Assembly: GCA_019634625.1 (NCBI GenBank)
Contig: JAHCBA010000055.1
Coordinates: forward strand, 1-32,593
Direction: 5' to 3'
Origin: Verrucomicrobiia bacterium
GTDB lineage: Bacteria; Verrucomicrobiota; Verrucomicrobiia; Limisphaerales; CAIMTB01
Length of the DNA stretch: 32,593 bases
Below the pieces are notes generated by a model that was given only the letters and a program-made list of their open reading frames with translations, was not told the DNA's origin and made no database searches. Positions within the stretch are counted from its first letter, which is position 1. Every line of letters starts with the position of its first letter. Shown piece after piece: positions 23,666 through 32,209 of the stretch. Both the position numbers and the translations under genes were made by a program.

Positions 23666-24133
23666 ATGGGCGACGTACCCGAACCCCCATCCGGCCCCGA
23701 TCTTTGGGCGGTCATCGCGCCGGCCTGCGCGGCGGCGGGAGTTGGGACGCTTGCGACCATCCTGGGAGCGCTTCGACAGATCAATCCGGCGCTTCGCATC
23801 GAGTTCGACCTGGTGAGCGGGCTGTGTGGCATGGCGGGGGCCGGTGCGGGCTGGTGGCTGGGGCGTGGGCTTTGGCGGCTTGCCCGGACGCCGCCGGGAG
23901 AGGTTCCGTCGCCGGTGCTGCGGCGTCGGGTGATCCTCGGGTTTGCCGTTCTGGGCGGGGTGACCGTGCTGGCGTTTGCGGTGGCGGCGTGGAGTCTGCC
24001 CGACAGCCGGAGGCGGGACACCTTGAGTGGCGTGCTGCTGGCGGTCGTGGTGCTGGGGGCGATCGGATGGGTGCTATACCGGCTGGCGCGTTTGTTCGGT
24101 TCACCGGACGATCCCGGCCCGGACCCCGAATGA
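23666..24133 (+). CDS. Small membrane protein between glcD and glcF, 155 aa
   Basis: Four hydrophobic segments are seen: VIAPACAAAGVGTLATILGA, LCGMAGAGAGWWLGRGLW, VILGFAVLGGVTVLAFAVAA and SGVLLAVVVLGAIGWVLYRL, with a proline/aspartate-rich C-terminus (GSPDDPGPDPE). I do not recognise a family. It is embedded in the glc run, 9 nt after glcD and linked to glcF through a short overlapping ORF, so it is co-expressed. A membrane anchor or quinone-side partner for the soluble GlcD/GlcF pair is one possibility, but nothing in the sequence shows it. Confidence 0.75.
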   Translation: MGDVPEPPSGPDLWAVIAPACAAAGVGTLATILGALRQINPALRIEFDLVSGLCGMAGAGAGWWLGRGLWRLARTPPGEVPSPVLRRRVILGFAVLGGVTVLAFAVAAWSLPDSRRRDTLSGVLLAVVVLGAIGWVLYRLARLFGSPDDPGPDPE

Positions 24134-24156
24134 ACTCCACGATTTTCGAGGCATGA
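24130..24156 (+). CDS. Possible 8-codon bridging mini-ORF ahead of glcF
   Basis: ATGA at 24130 overlaps the stop of the membrane-protein gene and opens MNSTIFEA, whose TGA in turn overlaps the glcF ATG as ATGA at 24153. The result is a chain of two stop-start overlaps, able to hand ribosomes on from gene to gene. It could be fortuitous. A similar arrangement precedes crcB. Confidence 0.35.
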   Translation: MNSTIFEA

Positions 24157-25613
24157 ACGCGGTTGCCGGCGGCGGCTCGAACCCATCCCATCTGAAGGGA
24201 CTCGACTACTCGGTGGTGCAGCAGTGCATGCACTGCGGGATGTGCCTGCCCACGTGTCCGACCTACGACGCCACGAAGCTGGAGCGGAACAGTCCGCGCG
24301 GCCGGATTGCGCTGATGCGGGCGATTGCGGACGACCGGCTGGAGCCGACGAAGGCGTTTGCCGAGGAGATGTACTTCTGCCTGGGCTGTCTGGCGTGCAT
24401 GACCGCGTGTCCGGCGGGGGTGAACTACGCCGAGCTGTTCGAGCATGCGCGGGCGGAGGTCGAGTCGCGGGGATTGCTGCGATCGGTGCGGCGCGGCTTC
24501 ATCCGGGCCTTCACGGTGAAGTGGTTGTTCATGGATCACCGGCGGCTGACCGCGCTGGGCCGGGTGATGCGGCTGTACCAGGAGCTGGGGTTGCAGCGGC
24601 TGGTGCGGGGCAGCGGGATCCTGAGGCTGCTGCCGCGGCGCCTGCGGGAACTCGAGGCGATGACGCCGCCGGTGCAGCCGGAATTCTCGAACGAGCGCAT
24701 TGCGCGGGTGACACCGGCGGTGGGGCCGCGGCGATTCCGGGTGGCGGTGCTGACGGGGTGCGCGCAGGACCTGATCTTCAGCGACGTCAACGCCGACACG
24801 GTGGAGGTGCTGGCGCGCAACGGCTGCGAGGTGCACACGCCGGCGGACCAGCCGTGCTGCGGTTCGTTGCACGCGCACAACGGCGAGTGGGCGCTGGCGC
24901 AGGAACTGGCGCGGCGTTCGATCGACGCGCTGCCGCCGGAGCGGTACGACGCGATCATCACCAACGCGGGGGGGTGCGGTTCGCATCTGAAGCACTACGG
25001 GACGCTGTTGAAGGACGACCCGGCCTATGCGCGGCGGGCGGCGCTTTGGGACGGCCGGGTGAAGGACATTCACGAGTTTCTGGCGGAGCACGGGGTGACG
25101 CCGCCGGCGCCGGGGGATGCGCCTGAGCAGGTGGTCACCTACCACGAGTCCTGTCACCTGTCGCACGGGCAGAAAGTGGTCCAGCCGCCGAGGCAGGTGC
25201 TGCGGGCGATTCCGGGGCTGCGCCTGGTGGAATTGCCGGAGGCGAACTGGTGCTGCGGCAGTGCGGGGATCTACAACCTGACCCAGCCGGAGATGGCGGG
25301 GCAATTGCTGGATCGGAAGGTCCGGCACGTGCGGTCCACGGGTGCGGCGGTGGTGGCCACGGCCAATCCGGGATGCCTGCTGCAGTTGATCAACGGGTGC
25401 CGGGCGGCGGGGATGGCGTTGCGGGTGGTGCATCCGGTCACGCTGCTGGCCGAGGCCTACCGGCGCACGGGGTCGGTCGCGAAGGCGGAGCGCGGCGGCG
25501 CAACCGGAAGCGCAACCGGAAGCGCAACCGGAAGCGCAACCGGAAGCGCGACCGGAAGCGCGACCGGCGGGGTGGCGGGAGGCAGGTCCGGCACGGGAGG
25601 CGGTGCGTTATGA
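24153..25613 (+). CDS. glcF: Glycolate/2-hydroxyacid oxidase iron-sulfur subunit, GlcF type, 486 aa
   Basis: Two 4Fe-4S clusters are bound by C25-C28-C31-C35 (CMHCGMCLPTCP) and C76-C79-C82-C86 (CLGCLACMTACP). Two CCG domains follow (CCGSLHAHNGEW; YHESCHLSHGQKV with CCGSAGIYN), which bind further cofactor in this family. The protein takes electrons from GlcD and feeds the membrane quinone pool. The C-terminus carries an unusual tail, residues ~450-486, of five ATGS tetrapeptides followed by Gly/Ala-rich sequence, encoded by a 12-bp tandem repeat; the family normally ends near LLAEAYRR. No glcE-like gene is adjacent. The stop overlaps the aldolase ATG (ATGA). Confidence 0.92.
   Translation: MNAVAGGGSNPSHLKGLDYSVVQQCMHCGMCLPTCPTYDATKLERNSPRGRIALMRAIADDRLEPTKAFAEEMYFCLGCLACMTACPAGVNYAELFEHARAEVESRGLLRSVRRGFIRAFTVKWLFMDHRRLTALGRVMRLYQELGLQRLVRGSGILRLLPRRLRELEAMTPPVQPEFSNERIARVTPAVGPRRFRVAVLTGCAQDLIFSDVNADTVEVLARNGCEVHTPADQPCCGSLHAHNGEWALAQELARRSIDALPPERYDAIITNAGGCGSHLKHYGTLLKDDPAYARRAALWDGRVKDIHEFLAEHGVTPPAPGDAPEQVVTYHESCHLSHGQKVVQPPRQVLRAIPGLRLVELPEANWCCGSAGIYNLTQPEMAGQLLDRKVRHVRSTGAAVVATANPGCLLQLINGCRAAGMALRVVHPVTLLAEAYRRTGSVAKAERGGATGSATGSATGSATGSATGSATGGVAGGRSGTGGGAL
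25500..25567 (+). repeat. 12-bp in-frame microsatellite at the 3' end of glcF
   Basis: GCAACCGGAAGC repeated about five and a half times, with two late units reading GCGACCGG. It is in frame and encodes ATGS tetrapeptides, so gain or loss of units changes tail length without a frameshift. It ends about 40 bp before the start of the aldolase gene. Confidence 0.9.
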
Positions 25614-26263
25614 GCAAGCGACTGCAACAGGTTCAGAGGTTGACGGATGCGGCGGTGATTGCGGTGGTGCGGGCGCCGCGGCGGGATCTGGTGATTCCGT
25701 TGTCGGAGGCGCTGGTGGCCGGGGGAGTGGTGGCCATCGAGATCACCACGACCACCCCGGACGCCCTCAACGCCATCCGGGATGTCCGGTCGGTCCTGGG
25801 GTCCCGGGCGATGATCGGGGTGGGGACGGTGTTGCAGAACATCACCTGCCGTGGTGCGCTGGATGCGGGGGCGGAGTTTGTGGTGAGCCCGGTGTTGCGC
25901 GGGTCGATGGTGCCGTTGTGCCATGCGGTGGAGGTGCCGATCATGCTGGGGGCGTATTCGCCGACCGAATGCCAGCTCGCGTACGAGTCGGGGGCGGACT
26001 TTGTGAAGTTGTTTCCCGCGGACACGCTGGGTCCGGCCTTCGTGCGGGCGGTGCGGGCGCCGCTGCCGCATCTGCGGCTGGTGCCCACCGGCGGGATCGA
26101 GTTGCGCAATGCGGCCGACTTCATCGCCGCCGGGTGCAGTGCGCTGGGGGTGGGATCGTCGCTGGTGTCGGGGGAGATCCTGAAGAACCAGGACTGGCCT
26201 GAACTGACCCGGCGCGCCGAGGCCTTCATTCAAGCGGTCCGCTCGGTGCGGCCGGTGCCCTGA
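25610..26263 (+). CDS. eda: KDPG/KHG aldolase family protein, 217 aa
   Basis: This class I aldolase, a TIM barrel of normal length, cleaves 2-keto-3-deoxy-6-phosphogluconate or a related keto-acid to pyruvate plus an aldehyde. Visible landmarks: VIAVVRAP, the proton-relay E44 in VAIEITTTTP, GVGTVLQ, and the Schiff-base K133 in FVKLFPADTLG, followed by LVPTGGIE and ALGVGSSLVSGE. The ATG overlaps the glcF stop (ATGA). Clustering with a hydroxyacid oxidase suggests sugar-acid catabolism; a role on 4-hydroxy-2-oxoglutarate, linked to glyoxylate, is equally possible. The gene symbol is by family resemblance, the true substrate being unproven. Confidence 0.88.
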   Translation: MSKRLQQVQRLTDAAVIAVVRAPRRDLVIPLSEALVAGGVVAIEITTTTPDALNAIRDVRSVLGSRAMIGVGTVLQNITCRGALDAGAEFVVSPVLRGSMVPLCHAVEVPIMLGAYSPTECQLAYESGADFVKLFPADTLGPAFVRAVRAPLPHLRLVPTGGIELRNAADFIAAGCSALGVGSSLVSGEILKNQDWPELTRRAEAFIQAVRSVRPVP

Positions 26264-26269
26264 ACTCCG

Positions 26270-27589
26270 ATGGGCATGCGGCGTCGCGCGTTTCTGGGAC
26301 GATCCCTCGGTCTGGCGGGGGCAGGGATGCTGGGGGGTCTGGCCGGTTGCCGTTCGGGTGGCGAGGCACGACGGGCTCGGTCCGTTCTGGCGTCCGCGGA
26401 CGACGCGTTTCTGGAGAGGCTGTCGCGGGAGACGTTCCGTTACTTTGTGGAGGCGGCGCATCCGGAGACCGGGCAGGTGCTGGACCGGCGGCTGGCGGAC
26501 GGGGGGGCGGACGCGCGGCGGGTGGCGAGCATTGCGGCGACGGGGTTCGGGTTGACCGCGTTATGCGTGGCGGAGGCGCGGGGTTGGGCGTCAGGCGGGG
26601 CGATCCGGGAGCAGGTGCGGCGGACGCTGCGGTTTCTGGCGGGGTCGATGGAGACGGTTCACGGATTTCTGTACCATTTCCACGACTGGGAGACCGGGGA
26701 ACGGGTCTGGAACTGCGAACTGTCGTCGATCGACACGGCGATTCTGCTGTGCGGGGCCCTGGCCTGCCGGGCGTATTTCGACGATGAGGAGATCGGGGGG
26801 CTGGCCACGCGGCTGTACGAGCGGGTGGAGTGGCCGTGGATGCTGGCGGGGGAGGACACCTTCTCGATGGGGTGGTTTCCGGAGCGGGGTTTCATCCGGA
26901 GCCGGTGGGATCACTACTGTGAATTGATGATGCTCTATCTGCTCGCGCTCGGTTCGCCGACGCACCCGGTGGAGCCTGGGGCCTGGCGGGCCTGGACGCG
27001 GCCGGTGCGGACGTATTACGGGGAGCGGTTCGTCTGGTCCCCGGCGCCGTTGTTCGTCCACCAGTTTTCCCATGCGTGGTTCGACTTTCGGGGATGGATG
27101 GATGGCGGGGTGGACTGGTTTGCCAACTCGGCGGCGGCCACGCGGGCGCATGTGGCATGGAGCCTGGACCGGCGGGACCGGTTTCCCTGGTGGTCGGAAG
27201 ATCTGTGGGGGGTGACGTCGAGCGATTCGCAGCGCGGATATGTGGGGTGGGGAGGGCCGCCGGATTCGGGGCCGCTGGACGGCACCGTGGTGCCGTGCGC
27301 GGCGGCGGGATCGCTGCCGTTCGAGCCGGGTGCGTGTCTGCGGACCCTGCGGCACCAGCGGGAGCGGTATGGGGATCGCATCCGTGGGCGGTACGGGTTC
27401 GTGGATGCGTTTCATCCCGGGACCGGTTGGGTGAACCCGGATGTCATCGGCATCGATCTGGGGATCACCCTGCTGATGGCGGAAAATCTGCGGACCGGGC
27501 TGGTGTGGCGAATCATGGGCGGCGACGCGGCGGTGCGCGGAGGCATGGCGCGGGCGGCCGCTGCAGCGCCAACGGAAACGCCGGGATAG
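26270..27589 (+). CDS. Tat-exported lipoprotein, glucoamylase-family (PF10091/GH144-like) glycosidase, 439 aa
   Basis: The N-terminus RRRAFLGRSLGLAGAGMLGG has a Tat motif and leads into LAGC, a lipobox, so a Tat-exported lipoprotein is expected. The catalytic domain (about 45-425) is an alpha/alpha-barrel with FLERLSRETFRYFVEAAHPE, SIAATGFGLTALCVA, DTFSMGWFPE, WDHYCELMMLYLLALGSP, FVHQFSHAWFDFRG and GFVDAFHPGTGWV, as in the glucoamylase family that includes GH144 beta-1,2-glucanases. The acidic E/D residues in these blocks are candidates for catalysis. It starts 6 nt after the aldolase and ends the five-gene run, perhaps supplying sugar to it. The exact linkage cut is unknown. Confidence 0.85.
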   Translation: MGMRRRAFLGRSLGLAGAGMLGGLAGCRSGGEARRARSVLASADDAFLERLSRETFRYFVEAAHPETGQVLDRRLADGGADARRVASIAATGFGLTALCVAEARGWASGGAIREQVRRTLRFLAGSMETVHGFLYHFHDWETGERVWNCELSSIDTAILLCGALACRAYFDDEEIGGLATRLYERVEWPWMLAGEDTFSMGWFPERGFIRSRWDHYCELMMLYLLALGSPTHPVEPGAWRAWTRPVRTYYGERFVWSPAPLFVHQFSHAWFDFRGWMDGGVDWFANSAAATRAHVAWSLDRRDRFPWWSEDLWGVTSSDSQRGYVGWGGPPDSGPLDGTVVPCAAAGSLPFEPGACLRTLRHQRERYGDRIRGRYGFVDAFHPGTGWVNPDVIGIDLGITLLMAENLRTGLVWRIMGGDAAVRGGMARAAAAAPTETPG

Positions 27590-27602
27590 GCTGACGCCCG
27601 AT

Positions 27603-29777
27603 TCAGAACCCGCCTGAGAGGCGGGCTCCCGTGGGGGCATCGACTTCGATGGCGCGGAAGAAGCTCCGGGACCCCTGGGCCTCGAACACGAGCGGGTGCG
27701 GGTCCGGGGAGGGCAGGGTGAGGGTGGCGATCCCGGACCAGTCGGTGAGGTTGGTGCTGTATTCGATGCGGCAGGTGCGTCCCGGGCTGCCGGTGAGCCG
27801 CAGGTGGAATTGACCGTCGGCCAGTTCGGGAGCGGACAGGACGATGCCGGGAGCGGGGGTGGGAGGGTCCCAGGTCACCTGGAGAACACCGAGGTAGGTG
27901 AACTGGTTGGGGTTGGTGTTGGCCGGACCGGGGGAGAGGGCGACCTCGATGACGCCCTGGGGGTTGGGGCGCACGCCGGAGACGCTGGCGCTTTCGGCCA
28001 CGTTGTTGGCGGCATTGAGGAAGGTCACCGTGGTGTCGGCGCCGGTGAGGGTGTAGCGGGTTTCGCGATGATCGCTGACGCCGAGGCGTGAGGCGTAGAA
28101 GGTCAGGTGATAGGGGCGGTCGGGGGCCAGCCCGGAGAGTCGAAATCGCGGGAACACATTGGCCAGGCCGCTGAACGCCGCGGTATTGCCAAAGAGGGAA
28201 TCCCGGGTCGCGCTGGAGGGAAAGAGGCCGCTCTGGCCGGTGCCATTCTCGTTGGCGCCATTGAATCGGGAGACGATCTGCAGGCGGACTTCGGTGGCGG
28301 CGCCATCGGCGCTGACCACGGGTGAGAGAACGCCGCCGTCCTGGGCGCCGAGGGAGGCGGTGACGTTGTTCCAGTGCCGGCCTGGATCCTGGGTGCCGAA
28401 CTGCGTGGGCGACCCGGCGGCTCCGAAGTCGAACAGGATTTCGGGAACCGGCACAGGCGCCCAGGAGATCTGCAAGGCGCCCAGCAGGGCCCCCAATTCG
28501 TGGCCGTCGTCCGAGGGGATGGAACGGACCACGATGCGAAGGATGCCGTCGGGGGTCGGTCGAAGGCCGCGCAACGTGGCGGTGAGGTCGATGTTGGCGG
28601 CGGCATCGAGTTCGGCGGAGGCGGAACTGGCGCCGACGACCGAGTAGCGGGCCGGGCGTGGCGGCGCCGGTTCGAGGGTGGAGGCGTAGAAGGTCAGGTG
28701 ATACTCCGAGCCGGGATCAAGGCCGTGGAGTTCGAAGGCGGAGCCTTCCGGCGTTGCAGCCACCAGGGCATCCCGGGTGACGGAGGCGGGGAGGTGGGAG
28801 GCGGAAGTCGTGCCGTTCGCCTCCGCCCCGGCAAAGCGGGCGACCATTCGGAAACCGATTCCGGAGTCCGCGCCGTTGGTGGCGACGAGGTCCGGGAGGG
28901 TGCCGGAATCGGTGCCGGCCAGATCCGGGCCGATCACGTTCCAGGCGGGAGCGGGGCGGTCGTTTGGGCTGCCGGGGGAAGAATCCAGGAGGCCGAAGTC
29001 GAGGCCGATCGAGCGGGTGGGGAGGCGGATCGAGGGGGCGGGATGATCGCGGGCCCAGGTTTCGAGTTCGGGGGCGAGGATCGAGGCCCAGAGGGCATAA
29101 CCGTCGGGGTTGAGATGCAGCCGGTCGGCGAGGAACAACTCCGGGCGGGGCTGGCCTGCGTCATCGAGCATGGGATGGAAGACATCCGCGAACCGGAGGT
29201 GGGGATGATCCGCCGCGTGCGTTCGGACCCGATCGTTGAGTTCACGCTGGGCGTCGAGGACGCCGGCCCGGCTGGGGCTGGGCTTGACCGCGACGAAGAG
29301 GATGCCGGTGCCGGGCAGGTCCTCCTCGACGCGGGTGACAAACGCCAGCCAGTCCTCGAAGACGCGATCGACGGTCTTGCCGCCGGCGAGGTCGTTGTCG
29401 CCCTGGTACAGGGCGATCAGGGCCGGATGATACGGTGTGACGACCCGGTCGAAGAAGTGGAGCACATCGCTCAACTGCGAGCCGCCGAAACCGCGGTTGA
29501 GGACTTTGAAGCCCGGGAAGGCGGCCTCCAGATCGTGCCACATCCGGAATGAGGACGAGCCCACGAAGAGGACCGGATCAGAGGGCGGTGTCCGGAGCCG
29601 GTCGGCATTTTCGAAGGCGCGGATTTCGGCTTCGAACGGGTTTTGGGTGGCGCTGGCGCCGGGGGCGAGCGCCAGCGCCATGACGATCACCATGGCGGCC
29701 AGGGTGCTGGCGGCGCGGGCCGGAAGCTGGAAGCGCGGCCGCATGGACGTCGGCATGGACGCCGGTAGGGACGCCAT
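27603..29777 (-). CDS. Secreted SGNH/GDSL hydrolase with two unrecognised 190-aa domains, 724 aa
   Basis: After a signal peptide (to about residue 44) comes an SGNH hydrolase (about 65-245) with the four blocks visible: S75 in FVGSSSF, Gly in NRGFGGSQLSD, N128 in LYQGDNDL, and D218/H221 in ADRLHLNPDGY. Such enzymes deacetylate carbohydrates or cleave esters. Two copies of a domain seen also in the upstream gene follow (257-440, diverged; 447-636, with RFNGANENG, SATRDSLFGN, YHLTFYASRLGVSD, RETRYTLTGA, FTYLGVLQV). A short C-terminal module (650-710; RIEYSTNLTDW, SFFRAIE) ends it. The ATG shares TGATG with the preceding stop, so translation is coupled; an internal ATG at 29744 would also give a signal peptide. 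Confidence 0.88.
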   Translation of the reverse strand: MASLPASMPTSMRPRFQLPARAASTLAAMVIVMALALAPGASATQNPFEAEIRAFENADRLRTPPSDPVLFVGSSSFRMWHDLEAAFPGFKVLNRGFGGSQLSDVLHFFDRVVTPYHPALIALYQGDNDLAGGKTVDRVFEDWLAFVTRVEEDLPGTGILFVAVKPSPSRAGVLDAQRELNDRVRTHAADHPHLRFADVFHPMLDDAGQPRPELFLADRLHLNPDGYALWASILAPELETWARDHPAPSIRLPTRSIGLDFGLLDSSPGSPNDRPAPAWNVIGPDLAGTDSGTLPDLVATNGADSGIGFRMVARFAGAEANGTTSASHLPASVTRDALVAATPEGSAFELHGLDPGSEYHLTFYASTLEPAPPRPARYSVVGASSASAELDAAANIDLTATLRGLRPTPDGILRIVVRSIPSDDGHELGALLGALQISWAPVPVPEILFDFGAAGSPTQFGTQDPGRHWNNVTASLGAQDGGVLSPVVSADGAATEVRLQIVSRFNGANENGTGQSGLFPSSATRDSLFGNTAAFSGLANVFPRFRLSGLAPDRPYHLTFYASRLGVSDHRETRYTLTGADTTVTFLNAANNVAESASVSGVRPNPQGVIEVALSPGPANTNPNQFTYLGVLQVTWDPPTPAPGIVLSAPELADGQFHLRLTGSPGRTCRIEYSTNLTDWSGIATLTLPSPDPHPLVFEAQGSRSFFRAIEVDAPTGARLSGGF

Positions 29778-31900
29778 CACGGGAGCCGTGCTTGGAAGAA
29801 CTGGGCGGCGTCGGTCGATTCGATCTCCACGGTACGCGACGGTCCGTCGAGGGTGACCTGGGGGCCGTCGGACCAGGCGGCTCCGAGGGTGGCGCTTCGC
29901 TGGATGAGGTAGGTGGCGCCGGGGGTGCCGTGGAGTTCGAAGGTGACGGTGGTATTGGAGCGGCTCAGGGCCGACAGGCTCGGAGGCGTGGAGGGCGGGC
30001 GGGCCGTCCAGTCGAGCTGGAGGATCCCGAGGTAGGTGAAGTGATTGCCGTTGTCGTTGTTGGGGCCGGGGGTGAGGGCGATGGTGAATGCGCCGGCGGC
30101 ATTGGGGCGCAGGCCGGTGACGACGGCGGCCTGGTCTTCGTTGTTGGCGACGTCGAGGTCCGCGATCGCCTCGGTGGCGCCGGTGACGGTGTAGCGGGTT
30201 TCGCGATTGTCGCCGACGCCGAGACGGGAGGCGTAGAAGGTCAGGTGGTAGTCGGTCTGCGGGTCCAGGCCGGTGAGTTGGAAGATGGGGGTGACGTTCT
30301 CGAGGCCGCTGAAGGGTTCGGTATTGCCGAACAGGGAATCCCGCGTGGCGCTGGGCGGAAAGTCCGGGTGGGTCAGGGTGCCGTTCTCGTTGACGCCATT
30401 GAACCGGGAGACCATTTGGAGGCCGAACGGGGTGACCGTGCCGTCGGTCATGACCAGCCCGGCCAGGGAGCCGGTGTCGGTGCTGCCGATGGCGCCGGAC
30501 ACGTTGTTCCACTGTTGAAAGGGATCGTCGGTCCCCAAGGTGGTCGGGGCCCCGGCGGCGCCGAAGTCGATGAGCACACGCGGGGAGAGGATCGGGGTGT
30601 ACTCGACGCGCAGGGCTCCGAGGTAGGTGAAGTGATTGGCGTTGTTGTTGTCCGGTCCGGGCGCGAGGGAGATCCGGATTTCGCCGGAGGCATCCGGGGC
30701 GATGTCGTCCACCCGGACCGTGGCATCGATGTTGTTGGAGGCGTCGAGATCGGCGGTGACGGAGGTGGCGCCGGTGACGGTGTAGCGGGTTTCGCGACGG
30801 TCGCCCACGCCGGTGCGGGAGGCGTAGAAGGTGAAGCTGTAGTGGAATGCGGGATCGAGGCCGGTGAACTTGAAGGCGGGGAAGACGTTCTCGAGGCCGT
30901 TGAAGGCTTCGGTGTTTCCGAAAAGGGAATCGCGGGTGGCCGATGCGGGGAACACGGTGGCATCGAGGGAGCCGTTGAGGTTGGCCCCGTTGAACCGGGC
31001 CAGCATCTGGAGGCCCATGGAGGTGACGGTTCCGTTGGTGGTGATCAGGCTGGCCAGTTCACCGGTGTCCGAAGTGCCGATCGGGGTGTCGAGGTTGTTC
31101 CAGGCGATCTCGGGAGCGGGTTCCTCGAATTCGGTGGGCCAGCCGCCGCCGCCGAAGTCGAGCAGCAGCCTGGCGCCATCGGGCAGCCGGACATCGAGCA
31201 CACCGAGGTAGGTGAAATGGTTGGCGTTGTTGTTGTCGGGGCCGGGCGTGAGGGAGATGGCGATTTCGCCCGCGGCGTCTGCGGCCATTCCGGTGACGGT
31301 GACGGTGCGATCGACGTTGTTGCCGGCGTCCAGTTCGACCGTTGCCTCGGTGGCGCCGGTGACGGTGTAACGGGTTTGGCGATTGTCACTCACCCCGAGG
31401 CGGGAGGCATAGAACGTCAGGTCGTGAGTGGCGCCCGGGTTGAGGCCGGTGAGTTTGAACGACGGGTAGATGTCCTCGAGGCCGTTGAACGACTCGGTGT
31501 TGCCGTACAGGGAATCGCGGGTGGCGGTCGAGGCGTAGAGTCCGGAGGCGAGGGTGCCGTTCTCGTTGGCCCCGTTGAAGCGGGCCACCATTTCGAGGGA
31601 GACGGTGGTGAACTCGCCGTCCGTGCGGATCAGGTCGGGCAACCAGCCGAAATCGTTCGCCCCGACGCTTGGGGTGACGTTGTTCCAGTAGAGGGGCTGG
31701 CCGGCGTCGCCCGGGACGGTGGCGTGCTCGGTGGAACCGAAATCCACCAGGAGGACGCTCGCCATGGCGGCGGTGGGTGCCAGGGCGAGGGCGGCAGCGG
31801 CCAGAGCGGCAGCGGCGAGGGCGGCGTGTGAGGCAGGTTTCAGGCGGTGCAGCATGGCCCGCCCCGTCGTACCCATCTCCCTTGCGAATTGTATTGGCAT
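29777..31900 (-). CDS. Secreted protein with three tandem ~191-aa repeats, 707 aa
   Basis: A signal peptide with a long Ala/Leu core (ALAAAALAAAALALAPTAAMA) is followed directly by three repeats at residues 48-238, 244-434 and 441-631. Each runs LIDFG..., WNNV, a GxLxxLIxTDG segment, ARFNGANENG, ATRDSLFGN, GLENVFPxFxLTGLDP, LTFYASRLGVGDNRETRYTV TGAT, DxxNN and ends HFTYLGVL. No cysteine bridges or catalytic residues are evident. I do not know a named family; a beta-sandwich binding or structural domain is inferred. The C-terminal module (640-707; YLIQRSATLGAAW, FFQARLP) is shared with other secreted proteins here. The ATG at 31900 has an AGGAAGGA site 8 nt upstream. It is coupled to the SGNH gene. 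Confidence 0.85.
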   Translation of the reverse strand: MPIQFAREMGTTGRAMLHRLKPASHAALAAAALAAAALALAPTAAMASVLLVDFGSTEHATVPGDAGQPLYWNNVTPSVGANDFGWLPDLIRTDGEFTTVSLEMVARFNGANENGTLASGLYASTATRDSLYGNTESFNGLEDIYPSFKLTGLNPGATHDLTFYASRLGVSDNRQTRYTVTGATEATVELDAGNNVDRTVTVTGMAADAAGEIAISLTPGPDNNNANHFTYLGVLDVRLPDGARLLLDFGGGGWPTEFEEPAPEIAWNNLDTPIGTSDTGELASLITTNGTVTSMGLQMLARFNGANLNGSLDATVFPASATRDSLFGNTEAFNGLENVFPAFKFTGLDPAFHYSFTFYASRTGVGDRRETRYTVTGATSVTADLDASNNIDATVRVDDIAPDASGEIRISLAPGPDNNNANHFTYLGALRVEYTPILSPRVLIDFGAAGAPTTLGTDDPFQQWNNVSGAIGSTDTGSLAGLVMTDGTVTPFGLQMVSRFNGVNENGTLTHPDFPPSATRDSLFGNTEPFSGLENVTPIFQLTGLDPQTDYHLTFYASRLGVGDNRETRYTVTGATEAIADLDVANNEDQAAVVTGLRPNAAGAFTIALTPGPNNDNGNHFTYLGILQLDWTARPPSTPPSLSALSRSNTTVTFELHGTPGATYLIQRSATLGAAWSDGPQVTLDGPSRTVEIESTDAAQFFQARLP

Positions 31901-31906
31901 GATTGA

Positions 31907-31916
31907 CTTCCTTCCT
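31907..31916 (-). promoter_or_regulatory. Strong ribosome binding site fixing the start of the repeat protein
   Basis: AGGAAGGAAG on the minus strand, with 6-9 nt to the ATG at 31900. It chooses this start over the ATG codons upstream (31999) and downstream (near MLHRLKP), which lack such a site. Most genes in this window have weaker or no Shine-Dalgarno. Confidence 0.7.
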
Positions 31917-32028
31917 GAGCTGGTTCGCGGCACGGACGGTTCCCTGCGGGACCGTGCGGCGTGACCACGAGCGTAAGGGGACAGCGGCATGGCGGGCAAG
32001 TGTGGTCCGTGGACCCAAGTCGCCGCCC

Positions 32029-32187
32029 GTGTATCCCGGAGTTGTGGGGAGAGGTGCGAACTCCGGTCAGCGTGGCTTCGGAGGGCCGAGTTCCACGAGG
32101 CCGCAGGGGTGTCGAGCGTTGGGATGAGGACTCGCGGAGCTCGTCCCTCCGATTTGCTGCCTCCTTGACCACAACTCGCAGATGCGC
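32029..32187 (+). repeat. 159-bp inverted-repeat element, copy 3
   Basis: It begins GTGTATCCCGGAGTTGTGGG and ends ACCACAACTCGCAGATGCGC, which pairs with the start. The interior keeps TTCGGAGGGCCGAGTTCC and CGCGGAGCTCGTCCCTCCGA at the same places as copy 2. It is again exactly 159 bp. It lies about 130 bp upstream of the repeat-protein start on the minus strand and directly before the 160-bp tandem array. Confidence 0.85.
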
Positions 32188-32209
32188 CCAGTCGTCGCGC
32201 ACGGATCTC

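Noticed and set aside
27609-27625. CCCGCCT-GAG-AGGCGGG hairpin as terminator of the glycosidase gene
   Set aside because: It has no T run on either side and lies inside the last codons of the convergent SGNH gene; kept only as a possible weak stop.
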